From Rhodococcoides fascians NBRC 12155 = LMG 3623 (GTDB lineage Bacteria > Actinomycetota > Actinomycetes > Mycobacteriales > Mycobacteriaceae), in NCBI RefSeq assembly GCF_001894785.1, contig NZ_BCWW01000001.1, positions 1-64,000 on the forward strand: a stretch of DNA of 64,000 nucleotides, written 5' to 3'. The position numbers were made by a program, and so were the translations under genes. Below, in pieces: positions 50,488-60,002 of the stretch (the first letter of the stretch is position 1; each line of letters begins with the position of its first letter). The notes beneath the pieces were generated by a model that had not been told where the DNA came from, searched no databases, and saw only the letters and a program-made list of their open reading frames with translations.

Positions 50488-51749
50488 GAGCCCACCTGCT
50501 GGATCGTGCCGGCCAGCGCGCTGGCGGCGACGGTGTACGGAGAACCCATGTAGATGTTGGCGTCCGAGCTACCCATCCGGCCGGAGATGTTGAGCACGCC
50601 GGTCGATATGCAATTCTCGCCCGCCGCCAACGGCTTCTGATAGCCGAAACAGAAGTCGCAGCTCGACACTGCAATGTGCGCACCAGCCGCGCGCAGTACG
50701 TCGAGCAGCCCCTCTCGCTCTGCCTGATCGTGCACCTTCTGCGACGTGGGCACGACATTGAGCTCCACACCGGGAGCCACGGTGCGTCCGTCGAGCACGA
50801 GTGCCGCGGCCCGCAGATCCTCGATTCGTCCACTGGCACATGATCCGATGAACGCCTTGGTGATCGGAGTGCCGGCGAGTTCGGCTGCAGTGTGGGTGTT
50901 GGCTGCACGCGCCGAGCCGGGCTGCACGACCTGCGGCACGATCTGGGCGAGGTCGATGGTGTGCCGAGCTGCGTAGGTCGCATCGGAGTCTGGGTGGACC
51001 GGCGTGAACGACTGTCGCGCAACATCGTTGGCGTAGGCGAGTGAGGTTTCGTCCGGTTCGAATATCGCGGACACGGCTCCGGTGAACATCGCCATGCCGC
51101 ACAATCCCTGCCGGTGATCGATTTTCATCGACCGGGCACCGGGGCCACCGAATTCCATCACCTGGTGTGCGCACCCGTCGGCCCCGACGAGGTCGATGAT
51201 GGTGTGCACCAGATCGCGACTGTCCACTCCCGGCGCGAATTCTCCGTACAGGTCGAACCGCGTCGTCGCTGGGATATCCACGTAGAGTTGGCCGGTCACC
51301 CATGCCTCGATCAGATCTCGGCGGATACCCCAGCCCAACGCACCGAACGCCCCGATTCCGCTGATGTGGCCGTCGAAGTGGACGAGGAAGTCACCGGGGA
51401 TGGCCAGGCCGAGTTCGGCGGTGAGTTGGTGCCCGATGCCGCGGCCCTCGTGCAGCTCGATTCCGTAGTACTCGCACCACTCTCGGGTGACCTGGTGTAC
51501 TTCTTGTTCCCGGTCGTTGCGCTTGGTCAACATGTGATCGATGAAGACGACGTACCGAGACGGGTCCTCGAGTGAGGTGATACCGAAGTCGTCGCGCATC
51601 TGCCGGAACATCACATCGGTGTACCCGGGAAAGTCGTACGCGATCATCCGCGCCGGTCGTACCGCATGGTTCTCACCGGCACGCACTGGGTCACCGCCAC
51701 AGGTCCGACCGAGGATCTTCTCGACCATCGTGAACGCGGCCGATGTCAT
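50484..51749 (-). CDS. aconitase-like hydratase large subunit, LeuC/DmdA family, diverged
   Basis: 421 residues, close to 2,3-dimethylmalate dehydratase DmdA in size. Iron-sulfur cysteines are retained: one in IGSCASGRIEDL and two in SSCDFCFGYQKP. The substrate loops differ from the family: DSHT is DGHI (HFDGHISGIGAFGALGWGI), and the usual NMxxE stretch reads CGMAMFTGA. It should hydrate or dehydrate a substituted malate or maleate, but not a standard one. ATG at 51749 overlaps the lyase stop by 4 nt. Confidence 0.87.
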   Translation of the reverse strand: MTSAAFTMVEKILGRTCGGDPVRAGENHAVRPARMIAYDFPGYTDVMFRQMRDDFGITSLEDPSRYVVFIDHMLTKRNDREQEVHQVTREWCEYYGIELHEGRGIGHQLTAELGLAIPGDFLVHFDGHISGIGAFGALGWGIRRDLIEAWVTGQLYVDIPATTRFDLYGEFAPGVDSRDLVHTIIDLVGADGCAHQVMEFGGPGARSMKIDHRQGLCGMAMFTGAVSAIFEPDETSLAYANDVARQSFTPVHPDSDATYAARHTIDLAQIVPQVVQPGSARAANTHTAAELAGTPITKAFIGSCASGRIEDLRAAALVLDGRTVAPGVELNVVPTSQKVHDQAEREGLLDVLRAAGAHIAVSSCDFCFGYQKPLAAGENCISTGVLNISGRMGSSDANIYMGSPYTVAASALAGTIQQVGS

Positions 51750-52612
51750 CGGTTCGCCTCTGCAGGAAGGTACTTACGCTGCTGCGCTTCGACTTCGGGA
51801 AAACCGATGAGGTCCACGAACTCGTGGTGCTGCAGCGCGTCGGCACTGACGTCGGCGGGAGCTTCGCCTGCGGCCAGGCGACGCAGAGTCTCGCGTGCGG
51901 CACCGGTTGCGGCCATCAGCACCTGAGTGGGCAGCAGGGCCAGCCGCACTCCGATCTGTGCCAGAACCTCCGGAGTGAACTCCCGCTCGGTCCAGGTCGA
52001 CGCGGTGAGCGTGGCCATCAGCGGAACCCCGACCGCTCGGTGACAGTTCTCCCACTGCTCGACGGTCTCGAACGTCTTCGTCACCGGCATGATCATGTCG
52101 GCTCCGGCGTCGACGTAGGCCTGTGCGCGCATGATCGCCTCGTCGCCACGTGCGTCGGTGCGTGCGATGAGCAGAACGTCGTCCGGCATGGAATCACGCA
52201 CCGCCCGAACCTTGCCCGACGCCTCCTCGACGGAGATCAAGTCCACCGGCTCGCCGACGCAGATCGGGCATTTCTTCGGCGACAGCTGGTCCTCCATGAA
52301 CACGCCCTGGACGCCGGCCTCGGCGAACCGCGTCGCGGTGCGCGCGGCGTTGACGGCGTTTCCGTAGCCGGTGTCGATGTCCGCGACGAGGGGCAGAGAC
52401 GATGCCTCGCGAATGGTCCGGACGGCCTGCAGGTTCTCGGTCATGGTGTACAGCTCGGCGTCGGGCAGTCCGAGCGCAGCCGATACGGCGAAGCCGGACG
52501 CGCACAGCGCCGAGAAGCCCGCCTGCTCGGCCAGCTTGGCCGTCAACCCGTCCCAGACGCCGGGCGCATACACCAGGCCTTGTTCGGTCAGGCCTCTCAA
52601 AGTCATCGTCAC
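51746..52612 (-). CDS. isocitrate lyase/PEP mutase-superfamily lyase (dimethylmalate lyase-like)
   Basis: 288 residues. The superfamily barrel shows YAPGVWDGLTAKLAEQAGF, PLVADIDTGYGN (metal ligand Asp), GVFMEDQL and LLIARTDARGDEAI. The catalytic-loop cysteine is kept, but the usual KKCGH reads KKCPICVGEP. It would cleave a 2-hydroxy-dicarboxylate retro-aldol fashion, for example to pyruvate plus a second acid. GTG at 52612 is 7 nt after GGAG; ATG at 52606 is the alternative. First gene of the operon, facing an IclR regulator. Confidence 0.87.
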   Translation of the reverse strand: MTMTLRGLTEQGLVYAPGVWDGLTAKLAEQAGFSALCASGFAVSAALGLPDAELYTMTENLQAVRTIREASSLPLVADIDTGYGNAVNAARTATRFAEAGVQGVFMEDQLSPKKCPICVGEPVDLISVEEASGKVRAVRDSMPDDVLLIARTDARGDEAIMRAQAYVDAGADMIMPVTKTFETVEQWENCHRAVGVPLMATLTASTWTEREFTPEVLAQIGVRLALLPTQVLMAATGAARETLRRLAAGEAPADVSADALQHHEFVDLIGFPEVEAQQRKYLPAEANR

Positions 52613-52634
52613 GAGCACTCTCCGTTTCGTATTG

Positions 52635-52648
52635 CGGAACGCCTTCCG
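52635..52648. promoter_or_regulatory. dyad in the lyase/IclR divergent promoter
   Basis: CGGAA-CGCC-TTCCG, an exact inverted repeat, 22 nt upstream of the lyase GTG and 107 nt upstream of the IclR start. GGAA/TTCC half-sites are seen in IclR-family operators, so control by the divergent IclR protein is likely. Confidence 0.5.
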
Positions 52649-52755
52649 AATTTAGAGTGGCTCGGATCACAAGTCAATACCCGTGGATCGATAGCGCATC
52701 GCGCGTCGGTTCGTAGGATGGCGACGACGCTCCACCCGACCGGAAGGAACAACTC

Positions 52756-53556
52756 GTGGCAGTTCCCACCGAGTCCGACGCCCAGGCCGGCCGCGACATC
52801 GTCGGTGCCGTCGTGAAGGCATGCGCTCTGCTCGACCATTTCGACACGACGCATCCTGTGTGGACGCTCAACGACCTGACGACGGCGAGTCGAATGAACA
52901 AGACGACCGTGCATCGTCTGATGACGACGTTGATCCATGCCGGCTGGGTGGACAGAACAGCGGAGGGTTCGTACCGGATCGCCATGCCGGTGTTCGAGAT
53001 CGGATCGTCCGCGTTGACACAGCTCGACATCCGCGGTGCCGCCCAGCCGTATCTGTCGGACATCGCCCAAAAGTTCGGCGACACCGCCTATCTGATGGTT
53101 CCCGCTGACGAGGGCGCGGTGTGCATCGACCGCCACGAGGGCAGCAATCCCCTTGTGGTAGCCGGCATTTCGATTGGATCCGTTCTTCCGTATCACGCGA
53201 CGGCCGGGCCGATGGCGATGCTCGCGTTCTCCGCTCGCATTCGCGACCGCTGGCTCGGCGGAGAGCTTGCTGCATACACGAGCCGAACGCTGACGTCACC
53301 CGACCAGTTGATGGATCATCTCGACCGGATCCGAACGCAGGGATACGCGCTGAGCAACTCCGACTACCTGGCCGGCGTAGCGGCAGTCGGCGCACCGATT
53401 CTCGGACGCGACGGGGTGGTCGTCGCGTCGATCAGCGTCGGTGGCCGCGTGGAGACGTTCGAGGGCGACGCCTTGGCGGACAAGGTGGAGACAATTCTCG
53501 CGGCGGCGCGCAGCCTTTCACGTGTCGCAGAGGCTCTACCTGCATCGAGTCAGTAG
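52756..53556 (+). CDS. IclR-family transcriptional regulator
   Basis: 266 residues. Winged helix at residues about 18-80 (WTLNDLTTASRMNKTTVHRLMTTLIHAGWV) and a C-terminal effector domain with GAVCIDRHEG, SVLPYHATAGPMAMLAF and GYALSNSDYLAGVAAVGAPIL. IclR proteins respond to organic acids. GTG at 52756 with GGAAGGA upstream. It diverges from the lyase-hydratase-transporter operon, its evident target. Confidence 0.92.
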   Translation: MAVPTESDAQAGRDIVGAVVKACALLDHFDTTHPVWTLNDLTTASRMNKTTVHRLMTTLIHAGWVDRTAEGSYRIAMPVFEIGSSALTQLDIRGAAQPYLSDIAQKFGDTAYLMVPADEGAVCIDRHEGSNPLVVAGISIGSVLPYHATAGPMAMLAFSARIRDRWLGGELAAYTSRTLTSPDQLMDHLDRIRTQGYALSNSDYLAGVAAVGAPILGRDGVVVASISVGGRVETFEGDALADKVETILAAARSLSRVAEALPASSQ

Positions 53557-53562
53557 CTACAC

Positions 53563-53606
53563 GAGTATTCGCTCCTCTAGCTTCGATCCTAGAGAGACGA
53601 ATACTC
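53563..53606. terminator. long hairpin between IclR and DUF72 genes
   Basis: Arms 53563-53580 and 53589-53606 pair at 15 of 18 positions around an 8-nt loop (GAGTATTCG...CGAATACTC). It lies directly after the IclR stop and overlaps the DUF72 stop codon on the other strand, so it can end transcription from both sides. Confidence 0.8.
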
Positions 53607-54438
53607 AGCTACCGACGCGCTCGATGAGTTTCATGGCATCGAAGGGTGCGTAGCCCTTGATGTCGTTGTCGAAGTACACGAAGACGTCCCGGCCCGCCGA
53701 CGTCCACTCGGAGATCTTGGTGGCCCATCGATCGAGAGCGTCGTCGGTGTAGCCGCTGGCGTACAACTCTTCGTCTCCGTGCAGTCGGGCATACATGAAA
53801 TCCGCTGTGGGGGTGTCGATGTACGGGTACTTTCCGGCGGTGTCGGCAACCACGATCGCAATATCGTTCTCGCGCAACAGTTCCACTGCCTCGTCGGAGG
53901 CGAAGCTTGCATGCCTGGCTTCGATACAGTGCCGCAGTGGCCGAGACGACGCAGCCGGCAACAGCACTCGATCCTCGGCCAGTTTGTCGTCCCGCGACTC
54001 CGCCAGAGTCACTGCAGCAGAAACAGTTCTGGGCAACAGGGCGCAGAAGTCCGTCATCTTCTGCGCGTCGAACTCGAGATTGGGCGGGAGCTGCCACAAG
54101 AATGGCCCCAGCTTGTCACCGAGGGTGAGGACCCCGGTGGCGAAGAAGTTCGCCAATGCCGACTCGACGCCGACGAGCCGCTTGATGTGCGTGACGTACC
54201 GCCCACCCTTGATGGAGAACACGAAGTCATCCGGAGTTTCGTCATGCCACTTGGTGAAGCTCGACGGCTTCTGCATCGCATAGAACGTGCCGTTGATCTC
54301 GATCGACGTCAGGTGCTCGGACGCGTACCCGAGCTCCTTGCGATGCGCGAGACCGCTCGGATAGAAATCCCCTCGCCACGGCGCGTACGTCCAGCCGGAG
54401 ATACCGATCAGAACCCGAGGGCGATGCTGCGCGGACAT
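53605..54438 (-). CDS. DUF72 family protein
   Basis: 277 residues. DUF72 TIM-barrel landmarks: GISGWTYAPWRGDFYP, TSIEINGTFYAMQKPSSFTKW, PPNLEFDAQ, IEARHASFAS and VFVYFDNDIKGYAPFDAMKL. The biochemical function of the family is not established. ATG at 54438. It is convergent with the IclR gene over the shared hairpin and divergent from the phosphoesterase gene with 69 nt between starts. Confidence 0.92.
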   Translation of the reverse strand: MSAQHRPRVLIGISGWTYAPWRGDFYPSGLAHRKELGYASEHLTSIEINGTFYAMQKPSSFTKWHDETPDDFVFSIKGGRYVTHIKRLVGVESALANFFATGVLTLGDKLGPFLWQLPPNLEFDAQKMTDFCALLPRTVSAAVTLAESRDDKLAEDRVLLPAASSRPLRHCIEARHASFASDEAVELLRENDIAIVVADTAGKYPYIDTPTADFMYARLHGDEELYASGYTDDALDRWATKISEWTSAGRDVFVYFDNDIKGYAPFDAMKLIERVGS

Positions 54439-54507
54439 GAGCCGACTGTAGCCGGGCAGCCCTGCGGTTTCCGCGGCTCTGGCGCTGGCATCGGTAACCT
54501 CGATGGC

Positions 54508-56052
54508 ATGAAGCGCCCATCGGCATTCGGCTCCCTGGCGCTGACCTGTGTGCTGCTCGCCCTCACCGGTGCCGATGCGGCTGCCGAGCGCCGCGACCAG
54601 CCGACGCCTCGTCAGGCGGCTGCGGTACCGGGGATCGGTTTGACGACGGTGCCCGCGGCGATCACCACGTCCATGGTCGCGGGTGTCGCAGACGCGCCGA
54701 ATCCGCCGACTCACGAGGTCGGTGTCGAGTCGTCGACGACGGAGATGCGTACCTCGGGGTGGGACGAATACCCCTACCTCCGCTACACCGCGACGTTCGC
54801 GCCGGGTACGGACACGGCGACGCTGACGTGGTCCGGCAGATCGGTGAACACCAACGATCTGGCGTTGCATGTATGGGACCAGTCGGGCAACACGTGGGGC
54901 CCGGCCATTGCCACGGCGGACCCGGTTGCGCCCGGCGGTCAGGTGGAATTGAGTGCCGAGATCTCCACCGACAGAGGCACTGTTGAAGTACTGGTCATCG
55001 ACAACCCGCGTGCAGATCGTTCTTTCGCCGAAACCAACGCGCGCCCCGACAGCAGCTTCGCCGATCCGAGCACGTACGATTTCGCGCTCCAGCACATCAC
55101 GGACACGCAGTACATAGCCCGCGACGATCCCGGTGTGTATTCGGAGATGACGCAGTGGACCGCCGACAACGCCGACGAGCTGAAGATCGACTACAGCATG
55201 CACACCGGCGACCTGATTCAGAGCTGGATCAGCCCGGGGCGGCCGGATACTCAGGCGCGCAAGGAGTTCGAGGCCGCCAGCGAATCGATGCAGATCCTCG
55301 AGGATGCCGGCATCGCCCACGGCGTTCTGCCCGGTAACCACGACAACATCTGGAACGTCGCGGGCAAATTGGTCCCTGGGGAGCACGAGAAGAACCACGC
55401 GCTCTACAACGAGTACTTCGGCCCTCAGCGTTATCGGGATCAACCCTATTGGGGCGGTTCGTTCACCGACGAGGACAATTCGGCGCACTACGACCTTGTC
55501 GACATCGCGGGTGCCAAATTCTTGATGCTGTACATCGGCTACAACCCGCCGGAAAAGGTCATGCAGTGGGCCGAACGAGTTCTCGACGAGAACCCCGACC
55601 GCAATGTCGTCATCGGCACGCACTACTACCTCGACGAACTCGGCGAGAAGAAACTGATGGGGTTCGGCGACATCGGGTCGAGCTCCGGCCAGCAGATCTG
55701 GAATCGACTGGTCGTTCCACACGAGACCGTCTTCCTCGTCCTGTCCGGGCACGTCGACGGCCAGGTCGCGGTCGTGGACGAGCACGTGGGAGAGACCGAC
55801 CGCTCCGTCGTGCAGCTGCTGGCCGACTATCAGTACTTCGAGGTCGACGGCGAACGCAGCACCGGCTTCCAACGCCTGCTCCAGTTCGACGTCGACGGTG
55901 GCTCGATGGCCGTCACCACCCATTCGCCGTCACTCGACGCGTTCGACGTCGAGAGCTACGACATCAAGAATCGATACGGCCCCGAGGACGGCGAATTCGT
56001 CACCGACTTCACACTGCGCGCCGACGTTCCCCGAGCCGTGATCGCAGACTGA
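54508..56052 (+). CDS. secreted calcineurin-like metallophosphoesterase
   Basis: 514 residues. A signal peptide is visible (MKRPS then a hydrophobic run to about 25 with ADAAA). Residues 60-175 look like a beta-sandwich, then the phosphoesterase core: ITDTQY, HTGDLIQSW, GVLPGNHDN, GTHYYLDEL and LSGHVDGQVAV, which supply the metal ligands. It probably cleaves phosphate esters outside the cell. ATG at 54508. It is followed by an HtrA-like protease gene 38 nt on. Confidence 0.9.
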   Translation: MKRPSAFGSLALTCVLLALTGADAAAERRDQPTPRQAAAVPGIGLTTVPAAITTSMVAGVADAPNPPTHEVGVESSTTEMRTSGWDEYPYLRYTATFAPGTDTATLTWSGRSVNTNDLALHVWDQSGNTWGPAIATADPVAPGGQVELSAEISTDRGTVEVLVIDNPRADRSFAETNARPDSSFADPSTYDFALQHITDTQYIARDDPGVYSEMTQWTADNADELKIDYSMHTGDLIQSWISPGRPDTQARKEFEAASESMQILEDAGIAHGVLPGNHDNIWNVAGKLVPGEHEKNHALYNEYFGPQRYRDQPYWGGSFTDEDNSAHYDLVDIAGAKFLMLYIGYNPPEKVMQWAERVLDENPDRNVVIGTHYYLDELGEKKLMGFGDIGSSSGQQIWNRLVVPHETVFLVLSGHVDGQVAVVDEHVGETDRSVVQLLADYQYFEVDGERSTGFQRLLQFDVDGGSMAVTTHSPSLDAFDVESYDIKNRYGPEDGEFVTDFTLRADVPRAVIAD

Positions 56053-56090
56053 CTGGCACGGTGCTCGGCATCGGACCATAATCGATTTTC

Positions 56091-57215
56091 ATGCAGTCGG
56101 GTGGGCGAGCGTGGGTACTGACGCTGGTCGCCGCCGGTGTCTGGTTCCTCGCCACGCCGCTGAGTCCCGGAGTGCTGAGTCCCGGAATTGTAGGCACCGA
56201 CGTCCAGCTGCAGGCCCCCGAGGTCACGTCCATCCCCGTCGTCGAGCCGCCCCCGCTCACTCTCGAGGACCTCTCGGCGCGAGTGAACCCCACCGTCGTC
56301 ACGATCTCCGCCACCGCCGGCTACTCCGGCGTCGCAGGTACCGGCTTCGTCGTCGCCCCGGACGGCCTGGTGCTCACCAACTTCCACGTCGTCGAAAACG
56401 CGACCGAGATCAGCGCGGTGCACATGGGCAACGGACTGATCTACGACGCCACCGTGCTCGGTTACGACAAATCTCGTGATCTGGCGGTCATGCAGTTGAT
56501 TTCCGCGGCCGACCTGCCGGTGGTCGAGTTCGCTCCGGACTCACCTCCCGAGGTGGGGGATGCGGTCACTGCCGTCGGGAATGCTGCTGGCGCAGGCGTT
56601 CTGGTGCCTGCCCCGGGTGCGGTGACGGCTCTGGATCAGCAGGTGCGTACCCGTAGTTCGGTGGACGGTTCGCGGAACACTCTGGATCGGATGATTCGAG
56701 TCGATGCCGATGTGCGAGCGGGTGATTCGGGTGGCCCACTGTTCGATGCCTGGGGTCGTGTGGTGGGCGTCAATACAGCGGGGCTTTCGGACGAGGCGCG
56801 CACCGGCTCCGAGAGCAGGCCTCCGCAGGCCCCCGAGGCGTATGCGGTTCCGATCGCGGAGGCTGCTGCCGTACTCGATCAGGTCGTCGCGGGGCAGTCC
56901 GGCGGGACGGTTCATGTGGGCCCGACCCCGTACTTCGGGGTGTCGGTGCGAGATGTGTCCGTGTTCGACAACAAGCCGGCGATGGGTGCCGAGGTGGTGA
57001 CGGTGGCTACCGATTCTCCGGCCTCGGCAATCGGACTGTCCGGCGACGATGTGATCGTCGCCTTCGACGGTGCCGGTGTCGGTTCGTCGTCGGATCTGGC
57101 CCAGGCCCTCATCGGACGTCACCCCGGTGATGTCGCCGTCGTCGAGTGGGTCGATCCTCAGGGCGTACGACGTTCCGCGACAACGGCTTTGACGGAAGGA
57201 ACCCCGGCTGCCTGA
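56091..57215 (+). CDS. HtrA-like S1C serine protease with PDZ domain
   Basis: 374 residues. An N-terminal signal anchor (VLTLVAAGVWFLATPL) is followed by the trypsin-like domain with His99 (LTNFHVVENA), Asp130 (KSRDLAVMQL) and Ser213 (AGDSGGPLF), then a PDZ domain from about 285 (PYFGVSVRDV...GLSGDDVIVAFDGAGV). A short direct repeat LSPGVLSPGIV follows the anchor. It probably degrades or refolds damaged envelope proteins. ATG at 56091. Confidence 0.92.
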   Translation: MQSGGRAWVLTLVAAGVWFLATPLSPGVLSPGIVGTDVQLQAPEVTSIPVVEPPPLTLEDLSARVNPTVVTISATAGYSGVAGTGFVVAPDGLVLTNFHVVENATEISAVHMGNGLIYDATVLGYDKSRDLAVMQLISAADLPVVEFAPDSPPEVGDAVTAVGNAAGAGVLVPAPGAVTALDQQVRTRSSVDGSRNTLDRMIRVDADVRAGDSGGPLFDAWGRVVGVNTAGLSDEARTGSESRPPQAPEAYAVPIAEAAAVLDQVVAGQSGGTVHVGPTPYFGVSVRDVSVFDNKPAMGAEVVTVATDSPASAIGLSGDDVIVAFDGAGVGSSSDLAQALIGRHPGDVAVVEWVDPQGVRRSATTALTEGTPAA

Positions 57216-57225
57216 GCGGTCGAGT

Positions 57226-57603
57226 TCAGTCCTGCAGCACCGACAACACGTTGCCCGCCGGATCGGTGAACCAGGCGATGAGCGGTCCGCCGTGCCGGAA
57301 GATCCCCTTCTCGTCGGTGCCCATGTCCGGATACTGTTGGAACACCACCCCTTTGGCGATCAATGCATCGACTGCGGCCTCGATGTCGGTCACCGGGAAA
57401 TTGAGGATGGTGTACTGCGCCGGCACGTGACCGGGACGAGGATAGATGAGTACCGTCGCCGCTCCGAGGTGGAGTTCGAGCATCCCCATCTCGTTCTCGG
57501 TCACCTCGAGACCGAGGGTGTCCGCGTAGAACGCGCGAGCTGCCGGCAGGTCGTCGACGGCAAATCCGGAGAACGGCGCTCGGGCCAGATCGATGGTGGT
57601 CAT
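57226..57603 (-). CDS. VOC/glyoxalase family protein
   Basis: 125 residues. VOC fold with [25 protein letters not shown] and a second half ending [17 protein letters not shown]. Members bind a metal and act on small electrophiles or drugs; no specific substrate is suggested. ATG at 57603. Convergent with the HtrA-like gene (10 nt) and divergent from the LLM gene. Confidence 0.88.
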   Translation of the reverse strand: MTTIDLARAPFSGFAVDDLPAARAFYADTLGLEVTENEMGMLELHLGAATVLIYPRPGHVPAQYTILNFPVTDIEAAVDALIAKGVVFQQYPDMGTDEKGIFRHGGPLIAWFTDPAGNVLSVLQD

Positions 57604-57662
57604 GGACGAATTATCGCGCTCTCCCACGTGCTGTGGGCCGATATCCGAGTAGCGTGGCAGCC

Positions 57663-58640
57663 GTGACTATTCGCCTCGGTTACCAGATGCCCAACTTCAG
57701 CTACGACGGTTCGGTCGCGGAACTCTTTCCCCAGGTCATCGCGCAGGCGCGCGAGGCCGAAGCGGCCGGGTTCGACACTGCGTTCGTGATGGATCACTTC
57801 TACCAACTCCCCGGAATCGGAAAGCCCGACGAGCCGATGCTCGAGGCCTACTCCGCCCTGTCGGCGCTCGCGACGGCCACCGACACCATCCAGCTCTCCG
57901 CCTTGGTCACCGGCAACACGTATCGCAACCCGGCGATCCTGGCCAAGACCGTCACCACGCTCGACGTCGTCAGCGGCGGCCGGGCCATTCTCGGTATCGG
58001 TGCCGGCTGGTACGAACTCGAGCATCAGAGCTTCGGACTCGAATTCGGTACGTTCACCGACCGATTCGAGCGCCTCGACGAGGCCCTGCAGATCATCGAA
58101 CCCATGCTCCGCGGCCAGCGTCCCACGTTCGACGGCCTGTGGTACCAGGTCGAGAACGCGATGAACGAGCCCCGCATCCGCGACGATCTGCCGATCATGC
58201 TCGGCGGTGGCGGCGAGAAGAAGACCTTCGGCCTGGCCGCACAGTTCGCCGATCACCTCAACATCATCTGCGACGCAAACGAACTGCCCCGCAAGATGGC
58301 GGCCGTTCAGGCCCGGTGCGAGGAAGTCGACCGCGATCCGAAGGATCTCGAGACGAGCTTCCTCGCCTTCGTCATCATCGACGAGGACGGCGACAAGGCC
58401 AAGGAGTTGCAGCGCGAGTTCGTGCTGAAGCAGGGCCTCGATCTGACGAACCTGTCCGAGGAGGACGCAGCGAAGGCCACCGATCGCCACTTCTGCGGAA
58501 CGCCCGACGATGTCGCCGAGCAGGTGCAGAAGCGCGTCCTCGATCAGGGCATCGACGGCGTCATCATCAACCTGATCACCAACGGACACCAGCCCGGTGC
58601 CGTCGAATTGGCGGGCAAGGCTCTGAAGCCGCTCGTCTAG
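57663..58640 (+). CDS. LLM-class F420-dependent-type oxidoreductase
   Basis: 325 residues. Luciferase-like barrel with [57 protein letters not shown] and [22 protein letters not shown]. The pattern is that of the actinobacterial F420-dependent group rather than FMN monooxygenases; cofactor choice is inferred. GTG at 57663. No coupled neighbour on its strand before the AIM24 genes, 50 nt on. Confidence 0.87.
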   Translation: MTIRLGYQMPNFSYDGSVAELFPQVIAQAREAEAAGFDTAFVMDHFYQLPGIGKPDEPMLEAYSALSALATATDTIQLSALVTGNTYRNPAILAKTVTTLDVVSGGRAILGIGAGWYELEHQSFGLEFGTFTDRFERLDEALQIIEPMLRGQRPTFDGLWYQVENAMNEPRIRDDLPIMLGGGGEKKTFGLAAQFADHLNIICDANELPRKMAAVQARCEEVDRDPKDLETSFLAFVIIDEDGDKAKELQREFVLKQGLDLTNLSEEDAAKATDRHFCGTPDDVAEQVQKRVLDQGIDGVIINLITNGHQPGAVELAGKALKPLV

Positions 58641-58690
58641 ATTTTCTCCAGCAGTAGCCGCGGGGGTGCGAGCGGTGGCATAGTTCCCCC

Positions 58691-59314
58691 GTGGCTCAGC
58701 TGAGGATGAACGGGCACCGTGTCTTGGTCGCAGACCTGACCGGTGACTCTCTGCGCGCGATGTCGGGTTCGATGGTTGCCTACGAAGGCGATGTCGCCTT
58801 CAAGAGCGCAGGCATGGGCGGTGGCGGCGGTTTTCGCGCCGCGCTCAAACAAAAGGTGACCGGCGAGTCGTTGTCGCTGATGGACGTGTCCGGCAAAGGC
58901 ACCGTGTACTTCGCGGTCGACGCCCAGGACATCACTCTGGTCGAGGTGCAAGGCGACAACCTGCACGTCGAATCGTCTCAATTGCTTGCTCTCACAGGTC
59001 AATTGAAGACGGACGTGAAGTTCTCCGGCCTTCGTGGTGCGACGTCGGGGCAGGGACTGTTCACCACAGTCGTCAGCGGCTCCGGGACGGTGGCGCTGCT
59101 GTCGAAGGGTGGGCCGATCATCGCGCTCGCCGTCGATCCGCAGTATCCGCTCGTCGTCGACCCCGACGCCTTCGTCGCCCATCGCGGACAGCTCAACCAG
59201 AGTTTCGTCACCGACGTCACGTGGCGCTCCGCCATCGGCGGCGGCAGTGGCGAGGCGTTCTCCCTCCGCTTCGACGGCCAGGGCGTCGTCTACATCCAAC
59301 CCGAGGAGCGCTGA
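58691..59314 (+). CDS. AIM24-family protein, first of three
   Basis: 207 residues. Beta-helix/jelly-roll-like AIM24 fold with repeated Gly-rich turns (GMGGGGGFRAALKQKVTGES, RGATSGQGLFTTVVSGSGTVALLSKGG). Role in bacteria is unknown; in mitochondria AIM24 affects inner-membrane organisation. GTG at 58691. It is followed 1 nt later by the second paralogue, starting a tight five-gene rightward unit. Confidence 0.87.
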   Translation: MAQLRMNGHRVLVADLTGDSLRAMSGSMVAYEGDVAFKSAGMGGGGGFRAALKQKVTGESLSLMDVSGKGTVYFAVDAQDITLVEVQGDNLHVESSQLLALTGQLKTDVKFSGLRGATSGQGLFTTVVSGSGTVALLSKGGPIIALAVDPQYPLVVDPDAFVAHRGQLNQSFVTDVTWRSAIGGGSGEAFSLRFDGQGVVYIQPEER

Positions 59315-59315
59315 C

Positions 59316-59993
59316 GTGCCGCTCGAACTCGTCAACAGCAAAGTCGTCAAATCCGTTCTGGCACCGAATCAGAGCGTGCTCGCTCGACGCGGATCGATGC
59401 TCTACTACACCGGCGACGTCCGGTTCGTCCCGCATTCCATGGGCGGCGGCGCGGGTGCCATGCCCGGCATGAGCGGTGTCGCGGGCATGGCCGGCCGCAT
59501 GATGGCAGGCGAGCACGTGGCGATGATGGCCGCCGAGGGGCAAGGCGAAGTCTTCTACGGCCACGCCGGGCTGTACGTCGAAGTGATTCATCTCGACGGC
59601 TCGTCCATGCTCACCGTCGAAGCCGATCGCCTGCTGGTGCACGACGGATACCTGCAGAGTTCCATCGTTGCCCTCACCTCCCAGGGCGGCGTCCGCGGAG
59701 CAGTGCGCGGGGCAATGACCGGGCAGGGTCTGTTCACGACGCAACTCACTGGGCAGGGCAGCGTCGCGGTCCTGTCGCACGGCGGCGCGACTCCGCTGCA
59801 GGTCGGGCCCAACAACCCCATGGTCGTGGTCGATCCGCAGGCGTACGTGTGCCACATCGGCAACATCAACGTCGACATCTCCGCCAACGTGGGGTGGCGT
59901 GACGCCGTGGGTAAGGGCAGCGGAGAGGCGATCCAGTTGAAGATGACGGGCATGGGCACCGTGTGGGTCCAGGCGTCCGAGCAGAAGTTCTAG
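59316..59993 (+). CDS. AIM24-family protein, second of three
   Basis: 225 residues. Same fold as its neighbour, with VRGAVRGAMTGQGLFTTQLTGQGSVAVLSHGG closely matching the first copy, and an extra Met/Gly-rich loop (MGGGAGAMPGMSGVAGMAGRMM). GTG at 59316 is 1 nt after the previous stop. The paralogues probably arose by tandem duplication and may assemble together. Confidence 0.88.
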   Translation: MPLELVNSKVVKSVLAPNQSVLARRGSMLYYTGDVRFVPHSMGGGAGAMPGMSGVAGMAGRMMAGEHVAMMAAEGQGEVFYGHAGLYVEVIHLDGSSMLTVEADRLLVHDGYLQSSIVALTSQGGVRGAVRGAMTGQGLFTTQLTGQGSVAVLSHGGATPLQVGPNNPMVVVDPQAYVCHIGNINVDISANVGWRDAVGKGSGEAIQLKMTGMGTVWVQASEQKF

Positions 59994-60002
59994 GGAGCGG
60001 CA

